A stretch of DNA of 5,260 nt, from positions 1 to 5,260 of the forward strand of contig CAMTGL010000147.1 in NCBI GenBank assembly GCA_947071955.1. The letters run 5' to 3'. Both the position numbers and the translations under genes were made by a program. This document shows positions 1-5,260 of the stretch, piece after piece. A model generated the notes under the pieces. The model made no database searches. It saw only the letters and a list, made by a program, of their open reading frames with translations, and was not told where the DNA came from. The stretch comes from an uncultured Plesiomonas sp. GTDB taxonomy: Bacteria > Pseudomonadota > Gammaproteobacteria > Enterobacterales > CAMTGL01. The first letter of the stretch is position 1, and every line of letters starts with the position of its first letter.

Positions 1-945
1 CTGGTTTACAGTGTGGCGATCACCAATACGGTAGAGAGCTTCATGCTGAATCAGTTGCATATGACACCACCTCCGCGAGCTATTTTATCTCTGGTGCTGA
101 TTGTTGGTTTAATGGCAATTGTCGGTTGTGGTGAGAAGCTGATCGTGAAAGCGATGAGTGTACTGGTATTCCCGTTTGTGGCGGTACTGGTATTTATGTC
201 TCTGTATCTGATCCCTGAGTGGAATACCTCTATTTTCCATTACGTGCCTGCTGGTGGTGATGGTGTGATGAACATTGCAAAAACATTGTGGCTGGTAATT
301 CCAGTGATGGTGTTCTCTTTTAACCATTCACCGATTATCTCTTCGTTTGCGGTAGAGCAAAAGCAGCAATACGGCGCACTCGCAGATAAGAAAAGCTCAC
401 GCATTTTGCTGATGAGCCACATCATGATGGTGATCACCGTGATGTTCTTTGTGTTCAGTTGTGTACTGAGCCTATCACCGGCTGAGCTGGCACAGGCAAA
501 AGCAGACAATATCTCAATTTTGTCTTATTTGGCTAACAAGTTTCATAACCCTGTGATTGCTTATCTGGCACCGATGATTGCTTTTGTGGCTATCACCAAA
601 TCTTTCTTAGGCCACTACTTGGGTACTCGTGAAGGTTTGAATGGTCTGGTACTGAAAGCGGCACGTAGTAAAGGTAAAACGGTACAAACCAAAACATTGA
701 ACCGTATTACTGCTGTTTTTATTCTGCTGACAACGTGGGGTATTGCAACATTGAACCCAAGCATTCTGCATATTATTGAGATGTTGGGTGGCCCGGTTAT
801 CGCGTTGCTGCTATTCATCATGCCGATGTATGCAGTACGTAAAGTACCGGCGATGAAAAAGTATGCCGGCTCACCGAGCAATATTTTTGTGACTTTGATT
901 GGTTGTATAGCAATTTCAGCCATTTTCTATACGTTGTCTCATTAA
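1..945 (+). CDS. sdaC: Serine:H+ symporter, SdaC type (5'-truncated by window edge)
   Basis: Inner-membrane permease of the HAAAP family, serine subfamily, which imports L-serine with protons. The frame is open from base 1 (LVYSVAITN...) to TAA at 943-945, giving 314 residues. E. coli SdaC has about 429, so roughly 115 N-terminal residues lie outside the window; the GTG at 13 is an internal Val codon. Visible features are a conserved TPPPRAILSL segment (about residues 22-31), several hydrophobic membrane spans, and the FSFNHSPIISSF motif at about residues 105-116, characteristic of SdaC. A hydrophilic loop (EQKQQYGALADKKSSR) follows, and the protein ends in a short tail after a last span (IFYTLSH). 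In E. coli sdaC is followed by the serine deaminase gene sdaB. Here a terminator follows instead and the next genes are on the opposite strand, so this gene ends its transcript. A TdcC- or DlsT-like relative is a less likely alternative. Confidence 0.9.
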   Translation: MVYSVAITNTVESFMLNQLHMTPPPRAILSLVLIVGLMAIVGCGEKLIVKAMSVLVFPFVAVLVFMSLYLIPEWNTSIFHYVPAGGDGVMNIAKTLWLVIPVMVFSFNHSPIISSFAVEQKQQYGALADKKSSRILLMSHIMMVITVMFFVFSCVLSLSPAELAQAKADNISILSYLANKFHNPVIAYLAPMIAFVAITKSFLGHYLGTREGLNGLVLKAARSKGKTVQTKTLNRITAVFILLTTWGIATLNPSILHIIEMLGGPVIALLLFIMPMYAVRKVPAMKKYAGSPSNIFVTLIGCIAISAIFYTLSH

Positions 946-978
946 GAGATAATCAGCCTGATTGAAACAATACGTTGT

Positions 979-1019
979 GCATAAAAAAAGGCGCTGATTT
1001 TTCAGCGCCTTTTTTATGC
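979..1019. terminator. Bidirectional rho-independent terminator between sdaC and tyrP
   Basis: The 8-bp GC-rich stem GGCGCTGA (990-997) pairs with TCAGCGCC (1002-1009) across a TTTT loop. It is flanked by seven A (983-989) and six T (1010-1015). The A/T flanks and the outer GCAT/ATGC bases (979-982 and 1016-1019) extend the pairing with one bulged A. A U-tract follows the stem whichever strand is transcribed. It lies 33 bp after the sdaC stop and 47 bp beyond the end of the leftward tyrP gene, so it can end both convergent transcripts. Confidence 0.93.
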
Positions 1020-1066
1020 TTTTTTATAGGATACTTCATGTAATGAGATATCCCAGAAGTTATCTA

Positions 1067-2335
1067 TTAACCGACAACGCCCGGTAATAGCCCGAATGAT
1101 CCGGCAATTTGAATAGCAATAATGGCAATACCCGAAGTGAATACAACGAAAATCCCGATAATGCCTCCGCTCACTTTATAGCTGTTTAAACCATATGTGT
1201 AGATTTGGCGGTTTGGTTTTAGTCCACGGCGTGGGGAAGTATCGCTTGAGTGACGGCGCATTTTCCACACCATAGCAGCAGGCAGTAACAAGGCTAGAAT
1301 AGCCAGTGCAATGGCGGCATAGCCGAGTGCCATCACAAACCCCTGCGGATAGAAAAGTGCAAAGATAAGCGGAGGGATAAAAGTGATTAAGCCTGTTTGT
1401 AAGCGGCCTGATGCATTGTCGCTGCGGCGGAATGCGTCTGCCAGAAAGTCAAACATGCCAAGAGTCACACCCAAAAATGAGGTGGCTAATGCCATATCAG
1501 CAAAAATTCTCACCGCAGCATCGACTTTTGGGTTGGCAACTACGTTATCTACAGCATGCATTAAACCCGCTAAACTTGGGTTCTCAGCTAAAATAGCGGT
1601 CATTTGTGCTTGGCTAATAGCACCATGCGTAGCAAGTTGCCACAAAATATAGGCAAACAATGGAATAGCACTGCCCAGTATAAGCACAATTTTTAGCTTT
1701 TTGGTGTCACCATTGAGGTAGCGTACGAGGCTCGGAATACTGCCATGAAAACCAAATGAGGTAAAAATCACCGGAATGGCAGATAAAATCAGCCCTTGTT
1801 CTAGCGGCATGGCTAATAAATTTGTTCCTTCTACGTGTGGTAACATGAGGAACAACATCAGAATAAGTGCAATCACCTTCACGGTAAATAGTACACGGTT
1901 TAGCGCATCAACAGCCCGTGTGCTGATACATACCGCACCGCCAAGCAGAGCTGTAAACAACAAAGTACCTTGCAGTGGGCTGAAATCCCAGTGCAGCCAA
2001 AGCTTGAGATTGTTCGATAACTGGCCGCCACCTCCGGTGATATACGCGGCGATTAGCGCATACATTAAAAATGCCATACTGCTGCTGGCAATCCAGCGGC
2101 CAGCCGTCCCGAAGCACTGTTCTGCTAATGAGCCTAACCCTGCATCAGGTGCAGCATGCTGGTGAACTTCTAGCAGCATTAATGCGCTGTAGCAGGTGAG
2201 AGCCCACAAACCTAACATCATTATCAAGGTGGCAGTAAAGCCAATTCCGGCAGAGGCTAGTGGCATGGCCAGCATTCCTGCACCTATTGTCGTTCCGGCA
2301 ACAATCAGAACGCTTCCTATAAAACGGTTTTTCAC
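1067..2335 (-). CDS. tyrP: TyrP-type tyrosine/aromatic amino acid permease, promoter-distal copy
   Basis: 422-residue inner-membrane H+-coupled permease of the HAAAP family, very similar to E. coli TyrP (about 403 residues), which imports tyrosine. It opens with MKNRFIGSVLIVAGTTIGAG, nearly the E. coli N terminus. About eleven spans can be placed, roughly 7-27, 33-56, 82-103, 121-140, 147-165, 183-203, 214-235, 275-297, 313-330, 334-356 and 391-417. It keeps the family motif FGFHGSIPS (G198, S199, P201). The start is GTG at 2335, supported by AAGAGG seven bases upstream and by alignment to family N termini. It lies 56 bp downstream of a second tyrP copy on the same strand, with no terminator between, so co-transcription is likely. 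Unlike its neighbour it has about 16 extra residues in the loop between the last two spans (about 357-388), rich in Arg, Lys and Ser. Substrate assignment beyond tyrosine/aromatic is inference. Confidence 0.93.
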   Translation of the reverse strand: MKNRFIGSVLIVAGTTIGAGMLAMPLASAGIGFTATLIMMLGLWALTCYSALMLLEVHQHAAPDAGLGSLAEQCFGTAGRWIASSSMAFLMYALIAAYITGGGGQLSNNLKLWLHWDFSPLQGTLLFTALLGGAVCISTRAVDALNRVLFTVKVIALILMLFLMLPHVEGTNLLAMPLEQGLILSAIPVIFTSFGFHGSIPSLVRYLNGDTKKLKIVLILGSAIPLFAYILWQLATHGAISQAQMTAILAENPSLAGLMHAVDNVVANPKVDAAVRIFADMALATSFLGVTLGMFDFLADAFRRSDNASGRLQTGLITFIPPLIFALFYPQGFVMALGYAAIALAILALLLPAAMVWKMRRHSSDTSPRRGLKPNRQIYTYGLNSYKVSGGIIGIFVVFTSGIAIIAIQIAGSFGLLPGVVG

Positions 2336-2342
2336 TTTGCGA

Positions 2343-2348
2343 CCTCTT
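2343..2348 (-). promoter_or_regulatory. Shine-Dalgarno site fixing the GTG start of the distal tyrP
   Basis: Read leftward the sequence is AAGAGG, then seven bases (TCGCAAA), then GTG. No ATG in this frame gives the conserved MKNR-type N terminus, so this site decides the start. The rest of the 56-bp gap up to the previous stop (2336-2391) is AT-rich with no convincing hairpin or promoter. Confidence 0.8.
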
Positions 2349-2391
2349 TTTCTTCCGGCATTAATTTTATATTTTATTTATCAGCAAGTTA

Positions 2392-3612
2392 TTAACCGGC
2401 AACAGTAGGTAATAAGCCTGACGCTGAGGCTATCTGCACTGCAATAACAAAAAAACCTAGTACTGCAACCAGTGCTAATCCGGCCGTTCCGCCCATAACC
2501 TGATAGGCATAAGGTTTTTGCTGTGCTTGTTGTCTGGCTTTTCTGACCATGGCAGCAGGTAACAACAGTGCCAGTATCGCCAACGGAATAGCGGCATAGC
2601 CAAGAGCTAAAATAAAGCCTTGTGGGTAGAACAACGCGAACAGTACTGGGGGGATAAAGGTCAACAGCCCCGTTTGCATGCGCCCTGATGCTTGATTACT
2701 GCGGCGGCAGGCATCGGCCAGAAAATCAAACAGTGCCAGTGAAACGCCTAAAAATGAGGTAGCAAGCGCCATGTCGGCAAAAATACGGACAGCCAGATCA
2801 ACGCGCGGGTTTTGAACTACCGAATCAACCGTTTCCATCAGCCCTGACAGGGTTGGATTGACATCAATGATATGGGTGAATGCCTGCTGACTGATTGCAC
2901 CATGAGTGGCGAGTTGCCAGAGAATATAGATCACCAGTGGAATGGCACTACCGGTAAGAAAAACAAAGCGTAATTTTGCCGCATCACCTTCTAGGTAGCG
3001 CACTAAACTGGTTGTACAGATATGAAAACCAAATGAGGTGAAAAATACCGGTAAAGCAGAGAGTAGTAGCATATTCTGAACGGGCATTGCGGTCAGGTTT
3101 TGTGCTTCAACATGGGGGATCAGGAGCAATAAAACCAGTGCTAGTGCAATCAGCTTAATGCTGAATAACACACGATTGCAGGAATCTACAAAACGTGTGC
3201 TGACACACACAGCGCCACCCAACAATACAGTAAACAGTAGCGTGCCTTGTGTCGGGGTTAGGGCCCAGCCAAACCAGCTGTTTATATTGTGAACCAGTTG
3301 GCTACCGCCACCGGTAATATAGGCGGCAGTCAGTGCATACATCAGAAATAACATGCTAAAGCTGATTAACCAGCGGCCGGGTTTGCCCAGGTAGCGTTCC
3401 GCCAGAGCACTGAGAGCTGGCTCTTCTGGTGCAGATAAATGCACTTCAACCAGCATCAGTGCGCTATAGCTCATTAATGCCCATAACCCAATCATCATCG
3501 CTAGGGTAGGTAAAAAACCGATTCCCGCCGAAGCCAGTGGCATTGCTAACATACCCGCACCTATCGTGATGCCTGCCACAATCAAAATACTACCTAAAAC
3601 TCGGCTTTTCAC
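2392..3612 (-). CDS. tyrP: TyrP-type tyrosine/aromatic amino acid permease, promoter-proximal copy with diverged motif
   Basis: 406-residue HAAAP-family inner-membrane permease. It is collinear without gaps with the downstream copy over residues 1-360; a hand count gives about 250/360 identical (69%). The same eleven-span pattern is visible and the C terminus (SGLLPTVAG) matches the neighbour's SGLLPGVVG. The start chosen is GTG at 3612 (VKSRVLGSILIVAG), which matches MKNR-type family N termini and has AGGGAG six bases upstream. An in-frame ATG at 3660 would add 16 residues that the family lacks and would swallow the ribosome binding site. It is the first gene after a TyrR-type control region and probably leads a two-gene operon. 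One oddity stands out: the motif usually written FGFHGSxPS in TyrP reads FGFHICTTS here (I198, C199, T200, T201). The frame is intact and the surrounding residues are well conserved, so the protein is probably functional, perhaps with shifted substrate preference (inference). Confidence 0.93.
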   Translation of the reverse strand: MKSRVLGSILIVAGITIGAGMLAMPLASAGIGFLPTLAMMIGLWALMSYSALMLVEVHLSAPEEPALSALAERYLGKPGRWLISFSMLFLMYALTAAYITGGGSQLVHNINSWFGWALTPTQGTLLFTVLLGGAVCVSTRFVDSCNRVLFSIKLIALALVLLLLIPHVEAQNLTAMPVQNMLLLSALPVFFTSFGFHICTTSLVRYLEGDAAKLRFVFLTGSAIPLVIYILWQLATHGAISQQAFTHIIDVNPTLSGLMETVDSVVQNPRVDLAVRIFADMALATSFLGVSLALFDFLADACRRSNQASGRMQTGLLTFIPPVLFALFYPQGFILALGYAAIPLAILALLLPAAMVRKARQQAQQKPYAYQVMGGTAGLALVAVLGFFVIAVQIASASGLLPTVAG

Positions 3613-3618
3613 TGATGA

Positions 3619-3624
3619 CTCCCT
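3619..3624 (-). promoter_or_regulatory. Shine-Dalgarno site fixing the GTG start of the proximal tyrP
   Basis: Read leftward: AGGGAG, then TCATCA (six bases), then GTG. Strong match and good spacing. It argues against the longer start at 3660, which would place this site inside the coding region. Confidence 0.85.
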
Positions 3625-3669
3625 TTGCCTATAAAAAATAACCGCGAGTATAAAATCCAATAATACATT

Positions 3670-3711
3670 CAGTGTTTGATGTATTTAACCAACAGTTAAC
3701 AATGTTTGATG
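3670..3711. repeat. Pair of direct repeats CARTGTTTGATG in the tyrP leader
   Basis: CAGTGTTTGATG (3670-3681) and CAATGTTTGATG (3700-3711) differ at one base and are exactly 30 bp apart. Similarity continues as TATTTAA versus ATTTAA if one base is skipped. On the tyrP mRNA they read CATCAAACAYTG. They lie downstream of the proposed promoter. Function unknown; chance similarity in AT-rich DNA is possible. Confidence 0.45.
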
Positions 3712-3754
3712 ATTTAATCTGATTATTTATCAAATAAACGAATGAATATTCTGC

Positions 3755-3783
3755 AGATTAAATAATAAGCCTATGGCTGTCAA
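3755..3783 (-). promoter_or_regulatory. Sigma-70-type promoter for the tyrP pair
   Basis: Read leftward, a perfect -35 TTGACA lies at 3778-3783. The -10 is either TTTAAT (3757-3762, 15-bp spacer) or TAATCT (3755-3760, 17-bp spacer); both are imperfect, which fits a promoter that needs or tolerates an activator. The -35 is embedded in the weak TyrR box. Transcription would begin near 3748-3750, giving a leader of about 135-140 bases before the GTG start. Confidence 0.65.
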
Positions 3784-3795
3784 ATCCTGTTTGCA
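3778..3795 (-). promoter_or_regulatory. Weak TyrR box overlapping the tyrP -35 element
   Basis: Read leftward, TGCAAA-CAGGAT-TTGACA matches the TyrR consensus TGTAAA-N6-TTTACA at 10 of 12 positions, keeping the G and C near the two ends. It contains the whole -35 hexamer and lies one base from the strong box. In E. coli tyrP, a weak box that TyrR fills cooperatively from an adjacent strong box, with tyrosine, represses by blocking polymerase. The arrangement here is the same, so tyrosine repression is inferred. Confidence 0.75.
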
Positions 3796-3796
3796 A

Positions 3797-3814
3797 TGTA
3801 AACTTTTAATTACA
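3797..3814 (-). promoter_or_regulatory. Strong TyrR box of the tyrP promoter
   Basis: TGTAAA-CTTTTA-ATTACA on the + strand (TGTAAT-TAAAAG-TTTACA read leftward) matches TGTAAA-N6-TTTACA at 11 of 12 positions. Its centre is 19 bp upstream of the centre of the weak box. In E. coli the upstream strong box is the one occupied by TyrR without tyrosine and serves for activation (for example with phenylalanine), so mixed activation and repression is likely here. The presence of tyrR in this genome is not shown by the window. Confidence 0.82.
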
Positions 3815-3824
3815 CCATTGGTGT
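3812..3824. repeat. Short inverted repeat ACACCA-T-TGGTGT
   Basis: A 6-bp perfect inverted repeat around one central base, overlapping the upstream edge of the strong TyrR box by three bases. It could be half of another protein site, or chance. No known operator is recognised. Confidence 0.3.
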
Positions 3825-3866
3825 TTGTAGCATAATCAGTGTGATAAATGGATGTGTATTCAGAAT

Positions 3867-3890
3867 AAGTGTAATTTTAAAATTACACTT
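3867..3890. promoter_or_regulatory. 24-bp perfect palindrome with a TyrR-box-like core
   Basis: The left half is AAGTGTAATTTT and the right half is its exact reverse complement, with no spacer. The inner 18 bases (3870-3887) read TGTAAT-N6-ATTACA, matching the TyrR consensus at 10 of 12 positions. Its centre is 73 bp from the centre of the strong TyrR box, close to seven helical turns. It could be a third, distal TyrR site, or an operator of an unrelated dimeric regulator acting on either divergent gene. As it is AT-rich with no GC stem or U-tract, it is not a terminator. Confidence 0.6.
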
Positions 3891-3987
3891 TGCTGGTTTC
3901 ATCCTGTAATGTGGGCTGGAAACTGCATGAAAATGCGCCAGACTTCGTTTTTGATCCAACAAATAGCGAAACAGAATTTTTTCTTTT

Positions 3988-4016
3988 TTATTAAATGGTT
4001 AAGATATATGCATAAT
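3988..4016 (+). promoter_or_regulatory. Candidate weak promoter for the CinA-like gene
   Basis: CATAAT (4011-4016) is a 5 of 6 match to the -10 consensus, directly preceded by TG. At 17 bp upstream the -35 region is only TTATTA (3988-3993), a poor match, although a T-rich tract (3977-3989) lies just ahead of it. It would start transcription about 45 bases before the ATG. Confidence 0.35.
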
Positions 4017-4052
4017 GTAGAGTTCGGGCGAGGCGGGTCGTCTGTATCACAG

Positions 4053-4058
4053 AAAGGA
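4053..4058 (+). promoter_or_regulatory. Ribosome binding site of the CinA-like gene
   Basis: AAAGGA lies seven bases before ATG at 4066 (spacer TACCCAT). It supports this ATG as the start, and the N terminus MSKALRVEMISTGDEVL fits the family. Confidence 0.8.
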
Positions 4059-4065
4059 TACCCAT

Positions 4066-5260
4066 ATGAGTAAAGCGTTACGCGTTGAGATGATCAGCAC
4101 CGGGGATGAAGTGCTACAGGGTGAAATAGTTGACACTAATGCAGCATGGCTGGCGCAGCGGTTATCTCAAAGTGGCGTTCCGCTGACTTATCGGGCAACG
4201 GCAGGCGATAACCTTGAGAGCTTAGTTCGCTGTTTTACTGATCGCAGCATGCAAGCTGATATCATTATAGTGAACGGAGGTTTAGGGCCAACCAGTGACG
4301 ATCTCTCTGCCGAGGCTGCCGCATATGCACTAAACCAGCGATTAGTGGTCAATTTGGTGTGGTTAGATACATTGCAACAACGTTATGCTGCCTCAGGAAA
4401 AGTGATGCCTGAATCGAACAGCAAACAAGCACTATTGCCTGAATATGCCGAGCTTATTGATAACCCTGTTGGTACGGCGTGCGGGTTTATGTTTAAGCTC
4501 AATGGCTGTTTATTCTTTTTTACCCCTGGCGTGCCATTTGAGTTTAAAGCGATGATTGATCAGCAAATTATTCCGTTGATTCAACAGCGCTTTACACTGC
4601 CTGCCGCGCCTATTTGTCTACGTATCACCTCATTTGGTTTAACGGAAAGCGGTATTGCCGATCGCCTTACCATACTAAATGTTCCTGCTGGTGTAGTGAT
4701 AGGCTACCGTTCGGCATTGCCGTTTATTGAAATTAAAGTGTCAGGGCCTGCTGAACTGCACAGTGATTTGCTTAAATTGATGAATCAGATTGCTGATATT
4801 TTGGAAGATAATATTGTTTTTTCGGGCAGTGGATCATTACCTGAACAGTTGGGTGATTTTTTAGCACTGAGTAAAATAACATTGTCTCTTTCTGAAACCT
4901 TTACCGGTGGGTTAGTGGCTGCCACATTGCAAGATGATCAGCGAACTGCACTGGCTCTGCGTCAGGGGTGGGTGATTGGCCAGACAGATCAGCGCTTGCC
5001 AGATAACCAAAAACTGCTCGGGCATGCTATTGCTATGGCAGAGGCGAGTCGAGAGCGAACCGGAGCTGATTTGGGGTTATCTACATCACGGATTTTACTG
5101 GTTGATAACCATATTGAAGTGGCAGTTGCGCTGGCGGATAGAAATAATGAATTTGGTCAGCGGGTGAAGCTGAATGTACGCCATGCTGCCGAACAGCGGG
5201 TTGTTGTGACTACATTGCTGCTCGATATGCTGCGGCGATACTTGGAGTCACGTGATATTT
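4066..5260 (+). CDS. yfaY: CinA-family protein, YfaY type (NMN deamidase-related; 3' end cut by window)
   Basis: The frame is open from ATG at 4066 to the window end, 398 residues, with no stop inside. E. coli YfaY is about 400 residues, so only a short tail should be missing. The N-terminal molybdopterin-binding-like (CinA/COG1058) domain shows STGDEVLQGEIVDTN (11-25), VNGGLGPTSDD (69-79), MPESNSKQALLP (about 114-125), NPVGTACGF and TPGVPFEFK (153-161). In CinA proteins this half carries ADP-ribose pyrophosphatase activity. The C-terminal half corresponds to the NMN deamidase (PncC-like) domain, but the usual AESCTGG active-site motif reads SETFTGG (276-282). Thr278 is at the catalytic serine position, and the usual downstream Tyr/Lys segment is not recognisable. 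This is the pattern of the YfaY branch, annotated as deamidase-related rather than as the enzyme. It is transcribed divergently from the tyrP pair and there is no evident functional link. Full-length CinA is an alternative name. Confidence 0.88.
   Translation, partial: MSKALRVEMISTGDEVLQGEIVDTNAAWLAQRLSQSGVPLTYRATAGDNLESLVRCFTDRSMQADIIIVNGGLGPTSDDLSAEAAAYALNQRLVVNLVWLDTLQQRYAASGKVMPESNSKQALLPEYAELIDNPVGTACGFMFKLNGCLFFFTPGVPFEFKAMIDQQIIPLIQQRFTLPAAPICLRITSFGLTESGIADRLTILNVPAGVVIGYRSALPFIEIKVSGPAELHSDLLKLMNQIADILEDNIVFSGSGSLPEQLGDFLALSKITLSLSETFTGGLVAATLQDDQRTALALRQGWVIGQTDQRLPDNQKLLGHAIAMAEASRERTGADLGLSTSRILLVDNHIEVAVALADRNNEFGQRVKLNVRHAAEQRVVVTTLLLDMLRRYLESRDI

Larger units (their letters stand above)
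3613..4065. other. Divergent intergenic control region between tyrP and the CinA-like gene
   Basis: 453 bp without a convincing gene, clearly richer in A and T than the flanking genes. The left part (3613-3756) would be an untranslated leader of about 140 bases for the leftward tyrP transcript and holds a pair of direct repeats. The middle (3755-3814) has the tyrP promoter and two TyrR boxes. At 3867-3890 lies a 24-bp perfect palindrome. The right part (about 3900-4065) has only a weak candidate promoter and a ribosome binding site for the rightward gene. Confidence 0.8.

Noticed and set aside
13..15. GTG as a start codon for a short SdaC-like protein
   Set aside because: The reading frame is open to base 1 with conserved SdaC residues (LVYSVAITN) before and after it; the gene is simply cut by the window edge.
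951..963. Inverted repeat AATCAG-C-CTGATT just after sdaC
   Set aside because: Short, AT-rich and without a T-tract; the strong terminator follows 16 bp later, so this adds nothing convincing.
1776..2165. 129-residue + strand frame antisense to the distal tyrP
   Set aside because: A shadow of a real gene on the other strand; its composition follows from the permease codons and it shows no domain.
2336..2391. Possible internal promoter or terminator between the two tyrP genes
   Set aside because: AT-rich with TATAAA-like strings, but no -35 at acceptable spacing and no GC-rich hairpin followed by U residues.
3631..3655. TATACT-like -10 close to the proximal tyrP start
   Set aside because: Good hexamer, but no -35 match at 15-18 bp upstream, unlike the TTGACA promoter embedded in the TyrR boxes.
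3613..3660. In-frame N-terminal extension of the proximal TyrP (MDFILAVIFYRQRESS)
   Set aside because: Family members begin MKNR-like at the GTG, and the extension would contain the AGGGAG site placed correctly for that GTG.
4022..4045. Short GC-rich patch in the otherwise AT-rich leader of the CinA-like gene
   Set aside because: No complementary arm for a stable hairpin and no resemblance to a tRNA, riboswitch or known operator that I can support.
3852..4073. 73-residue open frame (MCIQNKCNFK...) overlapping the CinA-like start
   Set aside because: It begins inside the regulatory region, runs through the palindrome and an A/T tract, has no clear ribosome binding site, an irregular composition (FFFF, many Cys/Met) and no recognisable family. 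It overlaps the well-supported ATG at 4066.
4976..5167. 63-residue + strand frame inside the CinA-like gene
   Set aside because: Lies entirely within the continuous YfaY-type frame in another phase and resembles no family.

Overview
The window reads as a chromosomal segment from a gammaproteobacterium of the enteric/Aeromonas/Vibrio kind. The evidence is a SdaC-type serine permease, TyrP-type tyrosine permeases, a YfaY-type CinA paralogue and binding sites that fit the enterobacterial TyrR consensus. Base composition looks moderate (mid-40s % GC by impression, not computed). The genus cannot be fixed by eye. There is no mobile element, CRISPR array, tRNA or rRNA gene, and all recognisable genes are intact except where the window edge cuts them.

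Layout: (1) positions 1-945, + strand: the C-terminal three quarters of a serine:H+ symporter (sdaC), whose start lies before the window. (2) 979-1019: a strong rho-independent terminator shaped to work in both directions between two convergent transcription units. (3) 1067-3612, - strand: two tandem, collinear tyrP-like permease genes, about 69% identical over their first 360 residues by hand count, both starting at GTG behind good Shine-Dalgarno sequences and separated by 56 bp with no visible terminator. (4) 3613-4065: a 453-bp AT-rich divergent intergenic region. It carries a textbook tyrP-type control region read leftward: a strong TyrR box next to a weak TyrR box that overlaps a perfect TTGACA -35 element. 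Farther upstream is a 24-bp perfect palindrome whose core also resembles a TyrR box. (5) 4066 to the window end, + strand: a CinA-family protein of the YfaY type, missing only its last residues at the window edge.

Three neighbouring genes encode members of one family, the hydroxy/aromatic amino acid permeases (HAAAP): serine uptake on one strand and a TyrR-controlled tyrosine/aromatic permease pair on the other. The most interesting points are the divergence of the promoter-proximal TyrP at a normally conserved membrane motif (HICTTS in place of HGSIPS), the inserted basic loop in the other copy, the three-site TyrR-like array with helical-turn spacing, and the loss of the catalytic serine in the deamidase-like domain of the CinA paralogue. 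I see no wholly new system here; these are refinements of known biology.
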